A DNA stretch of 64,000 nucleotides from Anaerolineae bacterium (GCA_030432295.1 JAUIHI010000004.1:233540-297539), one strand, 5' to 3'; counted from the stretch's first letter, positions 1 through 10,030 are shown. The notes: generated by a model from the sequence alone, not told the origin. Numbers and translations: made by a program.

Positions 1-5
1 AGGAC

Positions 6-1070
6 GTGATGCAGGCCACAGCCAGCGCAGCAGCAGAATGGGGTGCAAGCGGCCTTCCCCTGGCGGCGCGGGCTGGACTGGAACGGGCGCGCTTCCAAAA
101 TCGGCTGGGACGCTACCGGCCGGCCATTGAGACAGCCCAACGGGCAGTGGCATTGGCGGAGAGAGTCAATGACCGCTGGGCAGACGGTATGGGCCACATC
201 CTGTGGGGTGAATCTCTGTGGCGGCTGGGGGAGTACGCAACTGCCCGGCAGCAGCTGACCCACGCCCTCGCCCTTGCAGAAGGGATGGCCCCAGAGAGTG
301 TCCAGGCGGAGGATGCGACCCAAATTGTGGGCTGGTGTCACCATCACTTGGGCATCATCGACGACATTCAAGGCCGCTATGCCAGCGCCCTCGACCATTT
401 GCAGCAGTCATGTGCCGCGTGGCAGACAATCGATAACGCACAGGCGTTGAGCAACAGCCTCAACAGCGTTGCCATTGTGCGCTATCATCAAGGCGATCTG
501 CCAGCAGCCCAGCAGGCCATGGAACAAGCCCTGGCAATCGGTGAACAGATCGATGACCGCCATCGCCAGGCAAACCTGATCAACAACCTGAGTATGATCG
601 CTACTGAACAGGGCAATTATGCGGATGCCCACTACTATTTACAGCAGGGGCTGAACCTGGCTGTGGCGGCCGGGGATGTCTATGTGCAAGGAGTTCTCTA
701 TAACAACCTGGGTAAAAACTATCGTCTGCTGGGTGATTTCGATGCTGCCGAGGAAGCATTGGCCCAGGCAATGCAGATTGTGGAGCCAATTGGTGATCCG
801 ATGTTGCGGGCGACTGCGCTATTCTATCTGGCCGACACGAAACAAGCGCGCGGAGAGAGCAAAGAGGCCGAGTCCTACTATCGACAAGCGTTGGAAATCG
901 CACGGCGGGACAAGCTGGAGTACATTGCGTGTGAAATTTTGATCGGCCTGGCCGGGCTTTGGCGTGCCACAAAGGCCGCCCAGGCCAGAGAATATGCAGC
1001 CCAGGCCATTGCGTTGGCAACGAAACTCAAAAATCCTGAACTGCTGAAGCGCGCACAGGCCATTCATTGA
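6..1070 (+). CDS. TPR-repeat protein, probably the C-terminal part of a larger regulator
   Basis: The whole 354-residue product is helical tetratricopeptide-like repeats of about 40 residues (for example NSLNSVAIVRYHQGDLPAAQ and LYNNLGKNYRLLGDFDAAEE), of the type used for protein-protein contacts. No enzymatic motif is visible. The frame is open to the first base of the window and the first start (GTG 6, followed by ATG 9) has no visible ribosome binding site, so the gene is probably 5'-truncated. In this phylum such TPR blocks are commonly the C-terminal sensor part of BTAD/SARP- or LuxR-type NB-ARC regulators, and an NB-ARC protein follows downstream. That link is inference. TPR assignment is firm; the regulator role is a guess. 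Confidence 0.75.
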   Translation: MMQATASAAAEWGASGLPLAARAGLERARFQNRLGRYRPAIETAQRAVALAERVNDRWADGMGHILWGESLWRLGEYATARQQLTHALALAEGMAPESVQAEDATQIVGWCHHHLGIIDDIQGRYASALDHLQQSCAAWQTIDNAQALSNSLNSVAIVRYHQGDLPAAQQAMEQALAIGEQIDDRHRQANLINNLSMIATEQGNYADAHYYLQQGLNLAVAAGDVYVQGVLYNNLGKNYRLLGDFDAAEEALAQAMQIVEPIGDPMLRATALFYLADTKQARGESKEAESYYRQALEIARRDKLEYIACEILIGLAGLWRATKAAQAREYAAQAIALATKLKNPELLKRAQAIH

Positions 1071-1172
1071 GTTATTGGCAAAGGTTCCGCGCGGCTCCAC
1101 CACCCATCCTCCTTATTGTCCTCGCTGGTTCTTCGATTATTCTCCAAAAAATTTAGTGTTCCCACCGCTTTT

Positions 1173-1310
1173 CTGTATTGGTCAGGTAGATGTTGAAACT
1201 TAACGCAAAGTCGCAGGGACGCAAAGGGCGCAGAGAACAGCTTTGCATCTTTCGATCTTTGCGCCATTGCGTTGAGGATCGGCAGTTCAAGCTGTTGTTG
1301 ACCAATACAG
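1173..1310. repeat. Palindromic element with flanking direct repeats
   Basis: The 138-bp block is bounded by perfect 12-bp inverted ends, CTGTATTGGTCA at 1173-1184 and TGACCAATACAG at 1299-1310. Inside are the arms of an AACGCAAAG / CTTTGCG type repeat, also present near 44930-45008. It is flanked by imperfect 14-bp direct repeats, TTCCCACCGCTTTT (1159-1172) and TTCCTACCACTTTT (1311-1324), 12 of 14 identical, which look like a target duplication. No coding sequence is seen. It fills most of the gap between the TPR gene and the NB-ARC gene. Confidence 0.6.
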
Positions 1311-1343
1311 TTCCTACCACTTTTCGTGGCTAAAGCGCCACTT

Positions 1344-1376
1344 GGAAGCGCTTTGGAAGCGTTCACTCCCTATACT
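1344..1376 (+). promoter_or_regulatory. Promoter with SARP-type heptamer direct repeats (P1)
   Basis: Two identical heptamers GGAAGCG lie at 1344-1350 and 1355-1361 with a 4-bp spacer (11-bp period), followed after 9 bp by a -10 hexamer TATACT at 1371-1376. An equivalent arrangement is found at 2579-2611. Activators of the SARP/BTAD family are known to bind heptamer repeats with this period about 8 bp upstream of the -10 box. Assignment to that family is inference. Confidence 0.6.
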
Positions 1377-1440
1377 GAATATCATCCCCGTCGCAGCCGC
1401 TGAACATAAACCGCGCAGATACGCAGATTTCAAATCATAC

Positions 1441-2526
1441 GTGAGAGCCATTCTTGTGGTCGGTCCCGATTCCCCTCTTCCGCCGCGCGCACGGCCAGCG
1501 TCCACCCATAACCTGCCCCCTGATTTTGATCCCTTCATCGGGCGCGAGGAGGAACGCCGGGAGATCCACGCCAGCCTGGACCAGCGCTCAACCCGGCTTG
1601 TCAACCTGTGGGGAATGGGTGGCGTGGGCAAGAGCCGCCTGGCAATTGCCATCGCTCAGGAACGTCTGCACCGCTACCCGGAGGGTGTCTGGCTGGTGGA
1701 GCTGGCGGAGATGAAGCCGGGCAAGCTGGACCAGACCAGGGAAATGGCGGTAGCTATCGCCGCTGCCCTGCAGCTACCCTGGCGGGAGGGTGCGAACGCC
1801 AAAGCCCAGTTGCTCGGTCATCTGGCAGGGCGACGGACACTGCTGGTGTTGGACAGCGTGGAGCGGTTGGCCGGGGATGGCCTGCCCTTCCTCGTCTCTG
1901 TGGCCGAGCGCTGTCCCGGTGTGGACCTGCTGGCGACCAGCCGGGACGCACCGCCGCCCGGCCTGGGCCCCACCTTTCCTTTGACCGGGCTGGCCTATCC
2001 ACCCAGCCACAACGACAATGACAATGACGACGACAATGACAAGCAGCCATGGGAAGCGGTGGAACTCCTGACGGTTCGCCGCGCCCAGCACTGTTGGGCG
2101 CCTCTTACCCGGGCCGACCAGAGGGCCATCCGCCGCATCTGCCGACTGGTGGAGGGGCTGCCCCTAGCCCTGGAACTGGCCGCAGCCCAGACCAAACAGA
2201 TGAGTCTGCCGGAGATCGCCGCCGCCCTCGAAAGCGGTCTGGAGATACTATCTTCCCCTCTGCGGGATACACCAGCCCGCCAGCGTAGCCTGGCCGCGGC
2301 CCTGGCCGATTCCTGGCAGCGTCTGCCCCCGGACCTGCAAGGATGTCTGGCCCGGCTGGCCGCGCTGGACGCAGAGTTCAGCGCGGCCACAGCCCGACGC
2401 GTGGCAAGGGCAACACCGGGGCAGCTTGCCGCTCTGTGTAACCGATCCCTGCTGATACACCAAGTGTCGGAAGACCTTTACCGGCTGCACCCAGCAGTGC
2501 GGACTTTCATAGAGCGGAAAGAGTAG
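1441..2526 (+). CDS. NB-ARC (STAND) ATPase without fused sensor or effector domain
   Basis: Contains a full set of NB-ARC ATPase motifs: P-loop GMGGVGKSR, Walker B RTLLVLDS, the LLATSRD sensor segment and the GLPLALELAAA motif, then a winged-helix region ending at 2526. STAND ATPases switch state on ATP binding and normally carry a C-terminal repeat sensor and an N-terminal output domain; neither is fused here. The open frame reaches back to TTG 1342, but that would overlap promoter P1, so GTG 1441 (361 residues) is preferred; the choice is uncertain. A microsatellite-like stretch at 2008-2044 encodes an Asn/Asp run (HNDNDNDDDNDK) between conserved motifs. It could be part of a multi-protein regulator with the upstream TPR protein. 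Confidence 0.75.
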   Translation: MRAILVVGPDSPLPPRARPASTHNLPPDFDPFIGREEERREIHASLDQRSTRLVNLWGMGGVGKSRLAIAIAQERLHRYPEGVWLVELAEMKPGKLDQTREMAVAIAAALQLPWREGANAKAQLLGHLAGRRTLLVLDSVERLAGDGLPFLVSVAERCPGVDLLATSRDAPPPGLGPTFPLTGLAYPPSHNDNDNDDDNDKQPWEAVELLTVRRAQHCWAPLTRADQRAIRRICRLVEGLPLALELAAAQTKQMSLPEIAAALESGLEILSSPLRDTPARQRSLAAALADSWQRLPPDLQGCLARLAALDAEFSAATARRVARATPGQLAALCNRSLLIHQVSEDLYRLHPAVRTFIERKE

Positions 2527-2578
2527 GAAAGTCTCATTGCACCTGCTCGCTTCCACTTCTGCGATGCCCCAGCGCTGT

Positions 2579-2611
2579 GGAAGCGTTTTGGAAGCGCTGG
2601 CTGAGTACACT
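2579..2611 (+). promoter_or_regulatory. Promoter with SARP-type heptamer direct repeats (P2)
   Basis: Heptamers GGAAGCG at 2579-2585 and 2590-2596 (4-bp spacer), then 9 bp, then a -10 like TACACT at 2606-2611. Geometry and sequence match P1 exactly. It lies about 200 bp upstream of the secreted metalloprotease start, implying co-regulation with the NB-ARC gene. Confidence 0.6.
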
Positions 2612-2809
2612 GGGTGATAGATCCTATAACAATAGAAATAACCCACTTGTCAACCGCCCGATGTCTGAAAGTAACCATCCGTCTACTTACAGAGATAAAT
2701 CGTGTGTAATACCTTATGTCAGGATACGCGTGGTGATGGAACATCCCTTGTCCTCTGTACTCGGCTTTCATTGCTCTTTATTTTAACTCTGACCAAAAGG
2801 AGATTCTCT

Positions 2810-5800
2810 ATGCACCAAAGAATATCCGTTACCATATGTACGTTGGCTTCGTTGTTCGCATTATTAGTCCTTACCGTGGCGGTCAGCCCCGGTATCACCC
2901 AGAGTGCCTATGCTGATACTTTTGCCAGCATCTCAGCCAGGACGATGAACAGCTTCGCAGGTTCGCTCATCCTGACCAGTCACGGGCCGATGCCCCACGC
3001 TGTGGGTGTAGACATGGGCCAAATCATCACGGCGACATTCAGTTCGGACGTAAACGCGGGCAGCGTGACCACCCACACCTTCACTGTGCGCAGCAGTCTG
3101 CGTGGCCTCTTCACCAGCACGGCCACAGTCAGCGGCGCTACCATCAGCGTAGACCCCACCCGTAACTTCTTTACGGGTGAGCAGGTAGAGGTGGTAGGCA
3201 CGTCGGGAGTCCAGGGGACGAATGGGGATACGCTCGCGCCTGTCCAGTGGAGTTTTCGTGCGGGTGCGGTGACGAATCGATGTGTGGCAGGCTTCACGGA
3301 CATCGGCGCGTCCATCGCCAACATCGACTTTGGCAGCGTGGCCTGGGCCGACTACGACGGCGACGGCGACCTGGACATTCTGCTCAGCGGCCGCACGGCC
3401 AGCGACGACTCGGATGCAACGCTCATCTACCGCAACGACGGCGGCGGCAACTTCACCGACATCGGCGCGGGGCTGGTCGGTCTCAAATGGGGCAGCGTGG
3501 CCTGGGGCGACTACGACAACGACGGCGACCCGGATGTGCTGGTGACAGGCACCGAAGGAGCGACCAACACCAACAACAGCATACCCGTCACCCGCCTCTA
3601 CCGCAACGACCGCGGGACTTTCGTCGAGGTCAACAGTGGCATCGCTGGCTACTGGCAGCAGAGCGCTGTGGCCTGGGGCGACTACGACAACGACGGCGAC
3701 CTGGACATTGTGCTGGCCGGTCGGGGTAGCGATGCCCGCATCTATCGCAACGACGGCGACGATACATTCAGCGACATTGCTGCCGGTCTGCCAACCCTGT
3801 GGATGGCCAGTGTTGACTGGGGCGACTATGACAACGACGGCGACCTGGACCTGCTGCTCACCGGTGAAGTAGCCAATACAAATACATTTGTCAGCCGGGT
3901 CTACCGCAACGACAGCAGCGCATTCACCGACATCGGCTCCGGACTGGCAGGGGTCAGGCGCGGCAGCGCCGATTGGGGCGACTTCGACAACGACGGCGAC
4001 CTGGACATCCTTCTCACTGGCGCAGTCAGCGCCAATTCCTATGGATCATTCATCTATCGCAACGACGGTGGTGGGGTCTTCACTGACATCAACGCTGGCC
4101 TGGTTGCCATCCACAACAGCGGCGTGGCCTGGGGCGACTACGACAACGACGGCGATCTGGACGTGCTCTGGGCCGGCGCGGACAACAATGTGCAGGCAGG
4201 CATCCACCGCAACAACGGCGACGGCACATTCACCAATATCAACGCCGGTTTGCAGAAGGTCAACTACGCCGCCGTGGCCTGGGGCGACTACGACAACGAC
4301 GGCGACCTCGACATCCTCCTCACCGGTCGCGTCACCAACATCGTCTTCGTGGCAAAGCTCTACCGCAACGACGACTGTGGGGCAACCTCGACGCCTACCC
4401 CGACGCCCACGCCGAGCCGCACGCCGACGCATACGTCTACAGTGACGCCCACGCCGAGCAGCACACCGACGCATACATCTACAGTGACGCCCACGCCAAG
4501 CAGCACACCGACGCATACCTCTACAGTGACGCCCACGCCAAGTAGCACGCCGACGCATACATCTACAGTGACGCCCACGCCAAGTAGCACATTGACAAGT
4601 ACGCCGACGGCTACGCCCACGCCAAGTAGCACGCCGACGAATACGCCTACGGCCACGCCCACGCCCACGCCCACGGGCAATTTAACCATCCGGCGCGTGG
4701 AAGTCTCTCAGGCGATTCAAGACACCAATAACAGTGTGCCTCTGGTGCGGGGACGTCCGGCTGTGGCCCGAGTCTATGTGGAGAACGCGGGTACCAGCCC
4801 GGTATCGGGCGTAGAGGTGCTGTTGCACGGATCCAGCGGCGGCGTGGCCCTGGCGGGTTCGCCCCTGCATCTGACAAACCAGACAATCCCGGTGGATATT
4901 GTAGAGACAAACCTGGCCCATACTATCAATTTCAACCTGCCCGCCGGCTGGCTCAGCAATAGCATGCTGACCCTGCGGGTCGAAATGAAGTTGCCGGGCA
5001 GCCAGCGCGCTGGGGACCAAAGCGCGAGTCTGAGTAGGGAGACGACCCTCCAGGTGGTTGCTGTACCCTCTCTGGAGGTGGTGCTTATCCCCATCGCCTA
5101 TCAACACAAAGGCCAGGGCACTATCTACCGGCCTAATATCAATGCTGACAATGTCTTCGGTCTCAAGGGGCTGAAGGAGGTCTACCCCATTCCCGGCGTC
5201 ACCATCACGCGGCACGAGGAATACTACTTCGATGGCGCGTTGGGCAGTGCTCTCTCCGATGCTTCGGGCGATGACTGTGGCAAGGGTTGGAATGATCTTC
5301 TAGGTGAATTGAGCAATCTGCGGGTACAGGAACGGCCCAGGGAAAGCTCTTGGGGCAACCCCACTGTACGGCCTCTCTACTACGGCGTCCTACCTATGGA
5401 AGCCTCCTGTTGGGGCGGTCTGGCCTATCGACCTGGTGCCGCCGGTATGGGCCTGGTGGATCAATACCTAGTGGCCGCCCACGAAGTTGGACACAATTTG
5501 GGCTTGCGCCACATTGAGTCCAGCGTCTGCGGCGCTTCTCCCGCCAAACCCGATGCCAGCTATCCCCATGCCCAATCCAGCATCGGGTATGTCGGGTTGG
5601 ATGTGTTCTCCATGCGCACCTACGATCCGGCAATCTATCGAGACTTCATGTCCTACTGTTGGCCTCAGTGGGTATCGGACTTTGGCTACAAGAAATTGAT
5701 GAATGTGATGACTGGCAGCCTGGCGCAGGCCCAGAGTCTGGCCGATCAGAACACAACGGACGAGACAGTTCTGCTGGTCTCCGGTGAGATTTCCGGGACA

Positions 5801-6634
5801 GCCAAAACCGGCGACCTAGGTAACGCCATCCAACTGGAAACAGATGCGGTGGTGACGGTTCCCGGTGCGGGCAATTACAGCCTGAAGCTGAAATCCGCCG
5901 ATGCTACCATCCTGTTCGACTACGCCTTTGAGCCGGTGGATTCTTCGGAAGGCGATGAACTTCCCCTGGGCTTTGGCTTCAATGTTCCAGCCCATGCCGG
6001 TCTGGATCGCATCGAACTCTGGTATCAGAATCAACTGCTGGATACGCTGCTCGCCAGCGCTACGCCTCAAATCTCTGCCACCTTCCAACTGGATGGCGAA
6101 TCCTTCACCGTCAGTTGGACAGTTCAGGGCACGCCGGATGTAGCCATTTCCCTGCGCTACAGCGCAGATGGCGGCTCCACCTGGAAGGTACTGGCCCAGG
6201 GACTCACAGGCAATAGTTTCAGCGGTTCCAAGAGTGCGCTGTCGGCTTCTCAAAATGGTCTCTTGGAAGTAATCGCGGTGGACCGCACCACCAAAGCCAG
6301 CAAATCACTGGAACTTGGCCCGGTCTCGGACAAAGCTCCCTCGGTCGGCATCGATCTGGAGGATCCGTTACGAGTAAATGTCGGCCAATCGGTGCTCTTG
6401 ACCGCCGTGGGCTTCGACTTTGAGGACGGATCCCTGCCCGAGACAGCCTTTACCTGGAGCGACGCCGCCGGGAAGGTACTGGGCACAGGCAGCCAACTGG
6501 AGCTGGCGAACGGCCTGGCTTTCGGCGAACACACCTTCCGTGTGACAGTGCAGGATTCGGCCAACAACAGCGCCAGCGATAGCATTACGATCCAGGCGGG
6601 TGAGCGTATCTACTTGCCTTCTATCAACAAATAA
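2810..6634 (+). CDS. Secreted metzincin-type metalloprotease with FG-GAP/VCBS repeats
   Basis: ATG 2810 is chosen because AAAAGGAG lies 8 bp upstream and a signal peptide follows (positive start, [14 protein letters not shown] core); upstream codons of the frame are ignored. Order of the 1274-residue product: Big_5-like domain (about 55-140), seven FG-GAP/VCBS repeats with [20 protein letters not shown] calcium loops (about 160-523), a Thr-Pro linker (about 527-623), a beta domain, a protease domain with H891-E-V-G-H895-N-L-G-L-R-H901 and Met-turn FMSYC (M947), C-terminal Ig-like domains, and the tag IYLPSINK. The HExxHxxGxxH plus Met-turn defines a zinc metzincin fold. Substrate is unknown; the calcium-loop repeats suggest a cell-surface or matrix role. 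Confidence 0.85.
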   Translation: MHQRISVTICTLASLFALLVLTVAVSPGITQSAYADTFASISARTMNSFAGSLILTSHGPMPHAVGVDMGQIITATFSSDVNAGSVTTHTFTVRSSLRGLFTSTATVSGATISVDPTRNFFTGEQVEVVGTSGVQGTNGDTLAPVQWSFRAGAVTNRCVAGFTDIGASIANIDFGSVAWADYDGDGDLDILLSGRTASDDSDATLIYRNDGGGNFTDIGAGLVGLKWGSVAWGDYDNDGDPDVLVTGTEGATNTNNSIPVTRLYRNDRGTFVEVNSGIAGYWQQSAVAWGDYDNDGDLDIVLAGRGSDARIYRNDGDDTFSDIAAGLPTLWMASVDWGDYDNDGDLDLLLTGEVANTNTFVSRVYRNDSSAFTDIGSGLAGVRRGSADWGDFDNDGDLDILLTGAVSANSYGSFIYRNDGGGVFTDINAGLVAIHNSGVAWGDYDNDGDLDVLWAGADNNVQAGIHRNNGDGTFTNINAGLQKVNYAAVAWGDYDNDGDLDILLTGRVTNIVFVAKLYRNDDCGATSTPTPTPTPSRTPTHTSTVTPTPSSTPTHTSTVTPTPSSTPTHTSTVTPTPSSTPTHTSTVTPTPSSTLTSTPTATPTPSSTPTNTPTATPTPTPTGNLTIRRVEVSQAIQDTNNSVPLVRGRPAVARVYVENAGTSPVSGVEVLLHGSSGGVALAGSPLHLTNQTIPVDIVETNLAHTINFNLPAGWLSNSMLTLRVEMKLPGSQRAGDQSASLSRETTLQVVAVPSLEVVLIPIAYQHKGQGTIYRPNINADNVFGLKGLKEVYPIPGVTITRHEEYYFDGALGSALSDASGDDCGKGWNDLLGELSNLRVQERPRESSWGNPTVRPLYYGVLPMEASCWGGLAYRPGAAGMGLVDQYLVAAHEVGHNLGLRHIESSVCGASPAKPDASYPHAQSSIGYVGLDVFSMRTYDPAIYRDFMSYCWPQWVSDFGYKKLMNVMTGSLAQAQSLADQNTTDETVLLVSGEISGTAKTGDLGNAIQLETDAVVTVPGAGNYSLKLKSADATILFDYAFEPVDSSEGDELPLGFGFNVPAHAGLDRIELWYQNQLLDTLLASATPQISATFQLDGESFTVSWTVQGTPDVAISLRYSADGGSTWKVLAQGLTGNSFSGSKSALSASQNGLLEVIAVDRTTKASKSLELGPVSDKAPSVGIDLEDPLRVNVGQSVLLTAVGFDFEDGSLPETAFTWSDAAGKVLGTGSQLELANGLAFGEHTFRVTVQDSANNSASDSITIQAGERIYLPSINK
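4403..4570 (+). repeat. Tandem 42-bp repeats encoding a Thr-Pro linker
   Basis: Four units of 42 bp start at 4403, 4445, 4487 and 4529, each encoding about 14 residues of the [14 protein letters not shown] type, and then grade into diverged copies to about 4675. They form the flexible linker between the FG-GAP repeats and the protease part. Near-identical units suggest copy-number slippage. Confidence 0.85.
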
Positions 6635-6640
6635 CCTGTA

Positions 6641-6702
6641 GGGCGGGCTGGGCATCCTGACCTCACCCGCGTGGGATGTCCCCGCCCGCCATCGCAGCTT
6701 TT
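6641..6702 (+). terminator. Probable terminator hairpin after the metalloprotease gene
   Basis: GGGCGGG at 6641-6647 can pair with CCCGCCC at 6681-6687, supported by the inner pair GGCATCC and GGGATGTC, followed by CTTTTC. The arms are imperfect, so confidence is moderate. Confidence 0.4.
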
Positions 6703-6847
6703 CGGACAAGAATGGAAAGGTTGAGCAACAAAAGACAAAACCGCGCAGGTGGGCATTCCCGGTCAGCCGGGATGGGTAGGTTTGGGGTGATGTAAAGGAA
6801 AATTTTGTGCAAATGCAATGTAAATACAATCGCAGAGGAGAATTCAG

Positions 6848-9304
6848 ATGAACCGTACCATTCCCATTGTCACTCTCACCACGGCATTGCTGCTGGGGTT
6901 GCTGTTCTCTGTGCTGAATACCGACCAATCCCAGGCCACAGCCAATGACGTCAGTTGGGAGTCGCTAGGACCTGAAGGTGGACCTGTGAACGTTCTGGTG
7001 GTCCATCCCACCACACCCACAACCCTCTACGCGGGGACAAATGCTGGCGTCTTCAAAAGCACCGACAGCGGCGCAACCTGGGCATCCGCCAGCAACGGCC
7101 TGACTTCTACTCAGATTGACGATCTGGTTATTGACCCAATCACAACGACAACCCTCTATGTCGGAACATCTGGTGGTGTATTCAAGAGCATCAACGATGG
7201 TGCCAATTGGCTCGCGATGAATACAGGTTTCCCAACTGGCACCAATCCAGTCAATGCGTTGGCGATCGATCCAACTGCGCCCGCCACGCTGTATGCGGGC
7301 ACCACTCGCGGTGAGTTATTCAAAACCACTGATGGCGGGGCGATGTGGAGCGAAGTATTCAATAGCAATACCCAAAATTGGGGCATTGTGGTTAATCCCA
7401 CCGCCCCCGGCACGATTTATGCCGCCATGTGGGGCACTGGCGGCGGTGTGTTGAAGAGTACGGATGGTGGGGCGACCTGGAATCCGGTGAACAGTGGCTT
7501 GAGTAACACCAGCGCCAAAGCTTTGGTGATGGACCCTTCTCAAACAAACACACTCTACGTGAGTCTAAATGGAGCAGGAATCTATAAGACCACCGACGGT
7601 GGAAGCAACTGGACCCAGATAAACAGCGGTCTGGGTACGCTTGGGCGCTATGCGACAGCGCTGGCCATTGACCCACAAAATGCCAGTACAATATATCTGG
7701 GCGCACCGGATGATGGAGTGTACAAAACCATGGATGGCGGTGCGAATTGGAGCAAACTCAACAACAGCCTAAGTTATTTTGGAGTGAAAATCAACCATCT
7801 GATGGTTGATCCCGCCGCCTCGACAACCGTGTATGCCGGGATGAATGACGGTGTGTATAAGAGCACTGACAGTGGCAACGGCTGGGTCCAGACTACCAAA
7901 GGACTGAATAACATCTCAATTCAGGACATGGAGATTCATCCGACCATATCTACCACCATCTATGTTGGAACCGGTAGCAACGGCGTATACAAGAGTGTCG
8001 ATGGAGGCATGAGCTGGAGCGACATAAACAGCGGTTTGACCAATCCCGTAATCTACGACCTGGCGATCGACCCCATTACGACTACAATTCTCTATGCTGC
8101 GACCGGAGGCAACGGTGTCTTCAAAAGCAGCGACAGTGGGGAAAACTGGAACTTGGCCAGCCAGGGACTGCCTTTCAACCCCTTTGTTCATGTATTAGCG
8201 ATTGATCCAAAGACACCAACCACCCTCTATGTCGGCACACCTGACGGTGTGTACAAGAGCAGCAACGGTGGGGCGAACTGGGCTATGACCAGCAACGGGT
8301 TGCCCAGCAATCCGTGGGTATACAAGCTGGTAATTGATCCGAGTACGACGACGACTATCTATGCCGGCACATCCGTAGGTATGTACAAGAGTACCGATGG
8401 CGGAAGCAGTTGGAATGCCATCAACAACGGTCTACCCCCATCAACTGCGATTAATGGGCTAGCCATCGATCCAACCAATCCCTCTACCCTTTACCTGGGC
8501 TACTATGCCGGTGTCTACAAAAGCAGTGATGGCGGAGCCACCTGGAGCGCTGCCAACCAGACATCGAACTTCGTCTACATCTATTCTCTGGCCATCGACC
8601 CAAGCACACCTTCTACTGTATACGCGGGGTCCTCTGGCAAAGGTGTATTCATGAGCACTGACGGTGGGATAAGCTGGAATGCCGTCAACGGTGGGCTGAA
8701 GGATTCCTACGTCAACACTTTAGCCATTCACCCGGCTCAACCTGACACTGTTTATGCTGGCACGCTCGGCAGCGTATTCAAAGGGACGGTGGGCGGCACA
8801 CTAGCAATCACAGATGGCAACGGCGACGGCATCCCCGACGACCAGCAGGCGAATGTGGAGACCTTCCGCAGCGAGACGGGCAATGCGGTGACGCTGGCTG
8901 CCCCAGCGGGCGTGATCCTGAGCAACGTGCAGGCGATGCCCCCCACGGTGGCCCCGCCTGCCAATGTGGGCCTGCCCCAGGGGCTGATCGGCTTTGAGGC
9001 CGCAGGCATCAGCGCTGGCGGCAGTATGAGTATTACGCTCATTTTGCAGCAGGGAGCCACCGCCACCAGCTACTGGAAGTACGGGAAGACAGTGGACAAT
9101 CAGACCGATCATTGGTACGAGTTCCTCTTCGACGCGGTCAGCCAGACTGGTGCCATCATCAACGGACGCACGATTACCCTCTACTTTGTAGACGGGCAAC
9201 GGGGCGACAGCGACCTGACCGCCAACGGTGTGATCACTGATCCCGGCGGCCCAGGCGGTGTGACTCTGGACAACTTCGTCTGGTTGCCGATGATGCAACG
9301 GTAG
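6848..9304 (+). CDS. Secreted Asp-box (BNR/sortilin-like) repeat protein with choice-of-anchor U domain
   Basis: Starts at ATG 6848 behind AGAGGAG. A signal peptide (MNRTIPIVTLTTALLLGLLF) is followed by about 14 repeats of roughly 43 residues carrying Asp-box motifs such as VFKSTDSGATW and the strand LAIDPTTPTTLYAGT. These form a beta-propeller of the sialidase/VPS10 type. Residues about 651-805 (DGNGDGIPDDQQ through TLYFVDGQRGDSDLTANGVI) match the choice-of-anchor U domain seen near the C-terminus of exported proteins. The chain ends VWLPMMQR, a variant of the C-terminal tag of its neighbours. No catalytic sialidase residues were identified, so it is more likely a binding or surface protein than an enzyme. 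Its signal peptide is clearly homologous to that of the gene at 10031. Confidence 0.8.
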   Translation: MNRTIPIVTLTTALLLGLLFSVLNTDQSQATANDVSWESLGPEGGPVNVLVVHPTTPTTLYAGTNAGVFKSTDSGATWASASNGLTSTQIDDLVIDPITTTTLYVGTSGGVFKSINDGANWLAMNTGFPTGTNPVNALAIDPTAPATLYAGTTRGELFKTTDGGAMWSEVFNSNTQNWGIVVNPTAPGTIYAAMWGTGGGVLKSTDGGATWNPVNSGLSNTSAKALVMDPSQTNTLYVSLNGAGIYKTTDGGSNWTQINSGLGTLGRYATALAIDPQNASTIYLGAPDDGVYKTMDGGANWSKLNNSLSYFGVKINHLMVDPAASTTVYAGMNDGVYKSTDSGNGWVQTTKGLNNISIQDMEIHPTISTTIYVGTGSNGVYKSVDGGMSWSDINSGLTNPVIYDLAIDPITTTILYAATGGNGVFKSSDSGENWNLASQGLPFNPFVHVLAIDPKTPTTLYVGTPDGVYKSSNGGANWAMTSNGLPSNPWVYKLVIDPSTTTTIYAGTSVGMYKSTDGGSSWNAINNGLPPSTAINGLAIDPTNPSTLYLGYYAGVYKSSDGGATWSAANQTSNFVYIYSLAIDPSTPSTVYAGSSGKGVFMSTDGGISWNAVNGGLKDSYVNTLAIHPAQPDTVYAGTLGSVFKGTVGGTLAITDGNGDGIPDDQQANVETFRSETGNAVTLAAPAGVILSNVQAMPPTVAPPANVGLPQGLIGFEAAGISAGGSMSITLILQQGATATSYWKYGKTVDNQTDHWYEFLFDAVSQTGAIINGRTITLYFVDGQRGDSDLTANGVITDPGGPGGVTLDNFVWLPMMQR

Positions 9305-9345
9305 AAGGACGTTGTGATGGGGATGCTAGACGGATAGAATAAAGA

Positions 9346-9382
9346 GTAGGGGCGTGAAAGTATCACGCCCCTACTTCTTTTC
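9346..9382 (+). terminator. Rho-independent terminator
   Basis: Perfect 12-bp arms GTAGGGGCGTGA (9346-9357) and TCACGCCCCTAC (9363-9374), 5-nt loop, then TTCTTTTCC. A near-identical terminator follows the gene at 10031 (13401-13433), part of a duplicated cassette. Confidence 0.85.
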
Positions 9383-9395
9383 CAGTAGCCTCGTG

Positions 9396-9625
9396 CAAGA
9401 ACCGCAAGGAGACGCCTCCGTGCCCTCAACACCCAGCCCCTCCCCCTTCCCCGGACCTGCCATACCACTGGCTGGGAACCCTAGCTGTGGGCTACGGACG
9501 ACCCGGCAGCACTGACTTTCCTGACAAAATTGCGGGACGCCACCCATAACTACTACACGAATACTGGCAGTTGGCGGCACGGCTACTGGACGATGCAGGA
9601 AGCCCATCACCGACGATTCTGAACT
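9396..9625 (+). pseudogene. Decayed copy of the 5' part of the 450-residue gene at 13476
   Basis: Segments match the gene at 13476 in order but with deletions and frameshifts: leader and start region (9381-9420 with 13438-13480), 'CCCCGGACCTGCC', 'GCTGGGAACCCTA' (9473 with 13633), and GGCGGCACGGCTACTGGAC (near 9571 with 13734). No open frame survives. It sits directly behind the terminator of the Asp-box gene, in the same position the intact gene has behind the 10031 gene. Confidence 0.75.
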
Positions 9626-9655
9626 ATACCCCGTCCTGTCGTCCTGTCCAGTCGT

Positions 9656-9684
9656 TTGACAGATCACTGCTGATTTATTATGAT
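9656..9684 (+). promoter_or_regulatory. Near-consensus sigma-70 promoter in decayed region
   Basis: TTGACA at 9656-9661, 17-bp spacer, TATGAT at 9679-9684. The next intact gene starts 350 bp downstream at 10031. It may serve that gene with a long leader, or be left over from a lost gene. Apart from this promoter and the two gene remnants, nothing is recognised between 9305 and 10030. Confidence 0.5.
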
Positions 9685-9923
9685 GGGCCTGCTCAACCGG
9701 ATAGAAGCTTCTATGAATAAGTACATTCGGCACTAAAATCAGCCACCCCCCTCTCCTACTAATTGCCGGTTTTGCGCCATAAAAATACAAAAAAAGTAAA
9801 AGCAATTCTCTGCATCGCTCTGTCTCTGCGCATCTGTAATGGCCCAAATGAGGATGGAAAGAGCAGAACGCAGATAAACACCGAGGGACGCGGATTTTTG
9901 CCTATGAACCCGTGTCTACCCGG

Positions 9924-9978
9924 GCAAATCACCGTGCAGACGGGCGCTCGTATCTATTTGCCCGCACTCAATCGATGA
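9924..9978 (+). pseudogene. Orphan C-terminal remnant of a secreted tagged protein
   Basis: The last codons of a small open frame encode QITVQTGARIYLPALNR followed by a stop and CCTGT. This closely matches the end of the metalloprotease at 2810 ([17 protein letters not shown], stop, then CCTGT). No signal peptide or body is present, so this looks like the tail of a deleted third member of the secreted family. Confidence 0.6.
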
Positions 9979-10030
9979 CCTGTTGTAGTGTGATTGCAAA
10001 GGCATATTGCCCCAGTTCAAGGAGAATTCG

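Noticed and set aside
4403..4675. Regular tandem repeats that could suggest a CRISPR array
   Set aside because: Units are adjacent with no spacers and are translated as a Thr-Pro linker.
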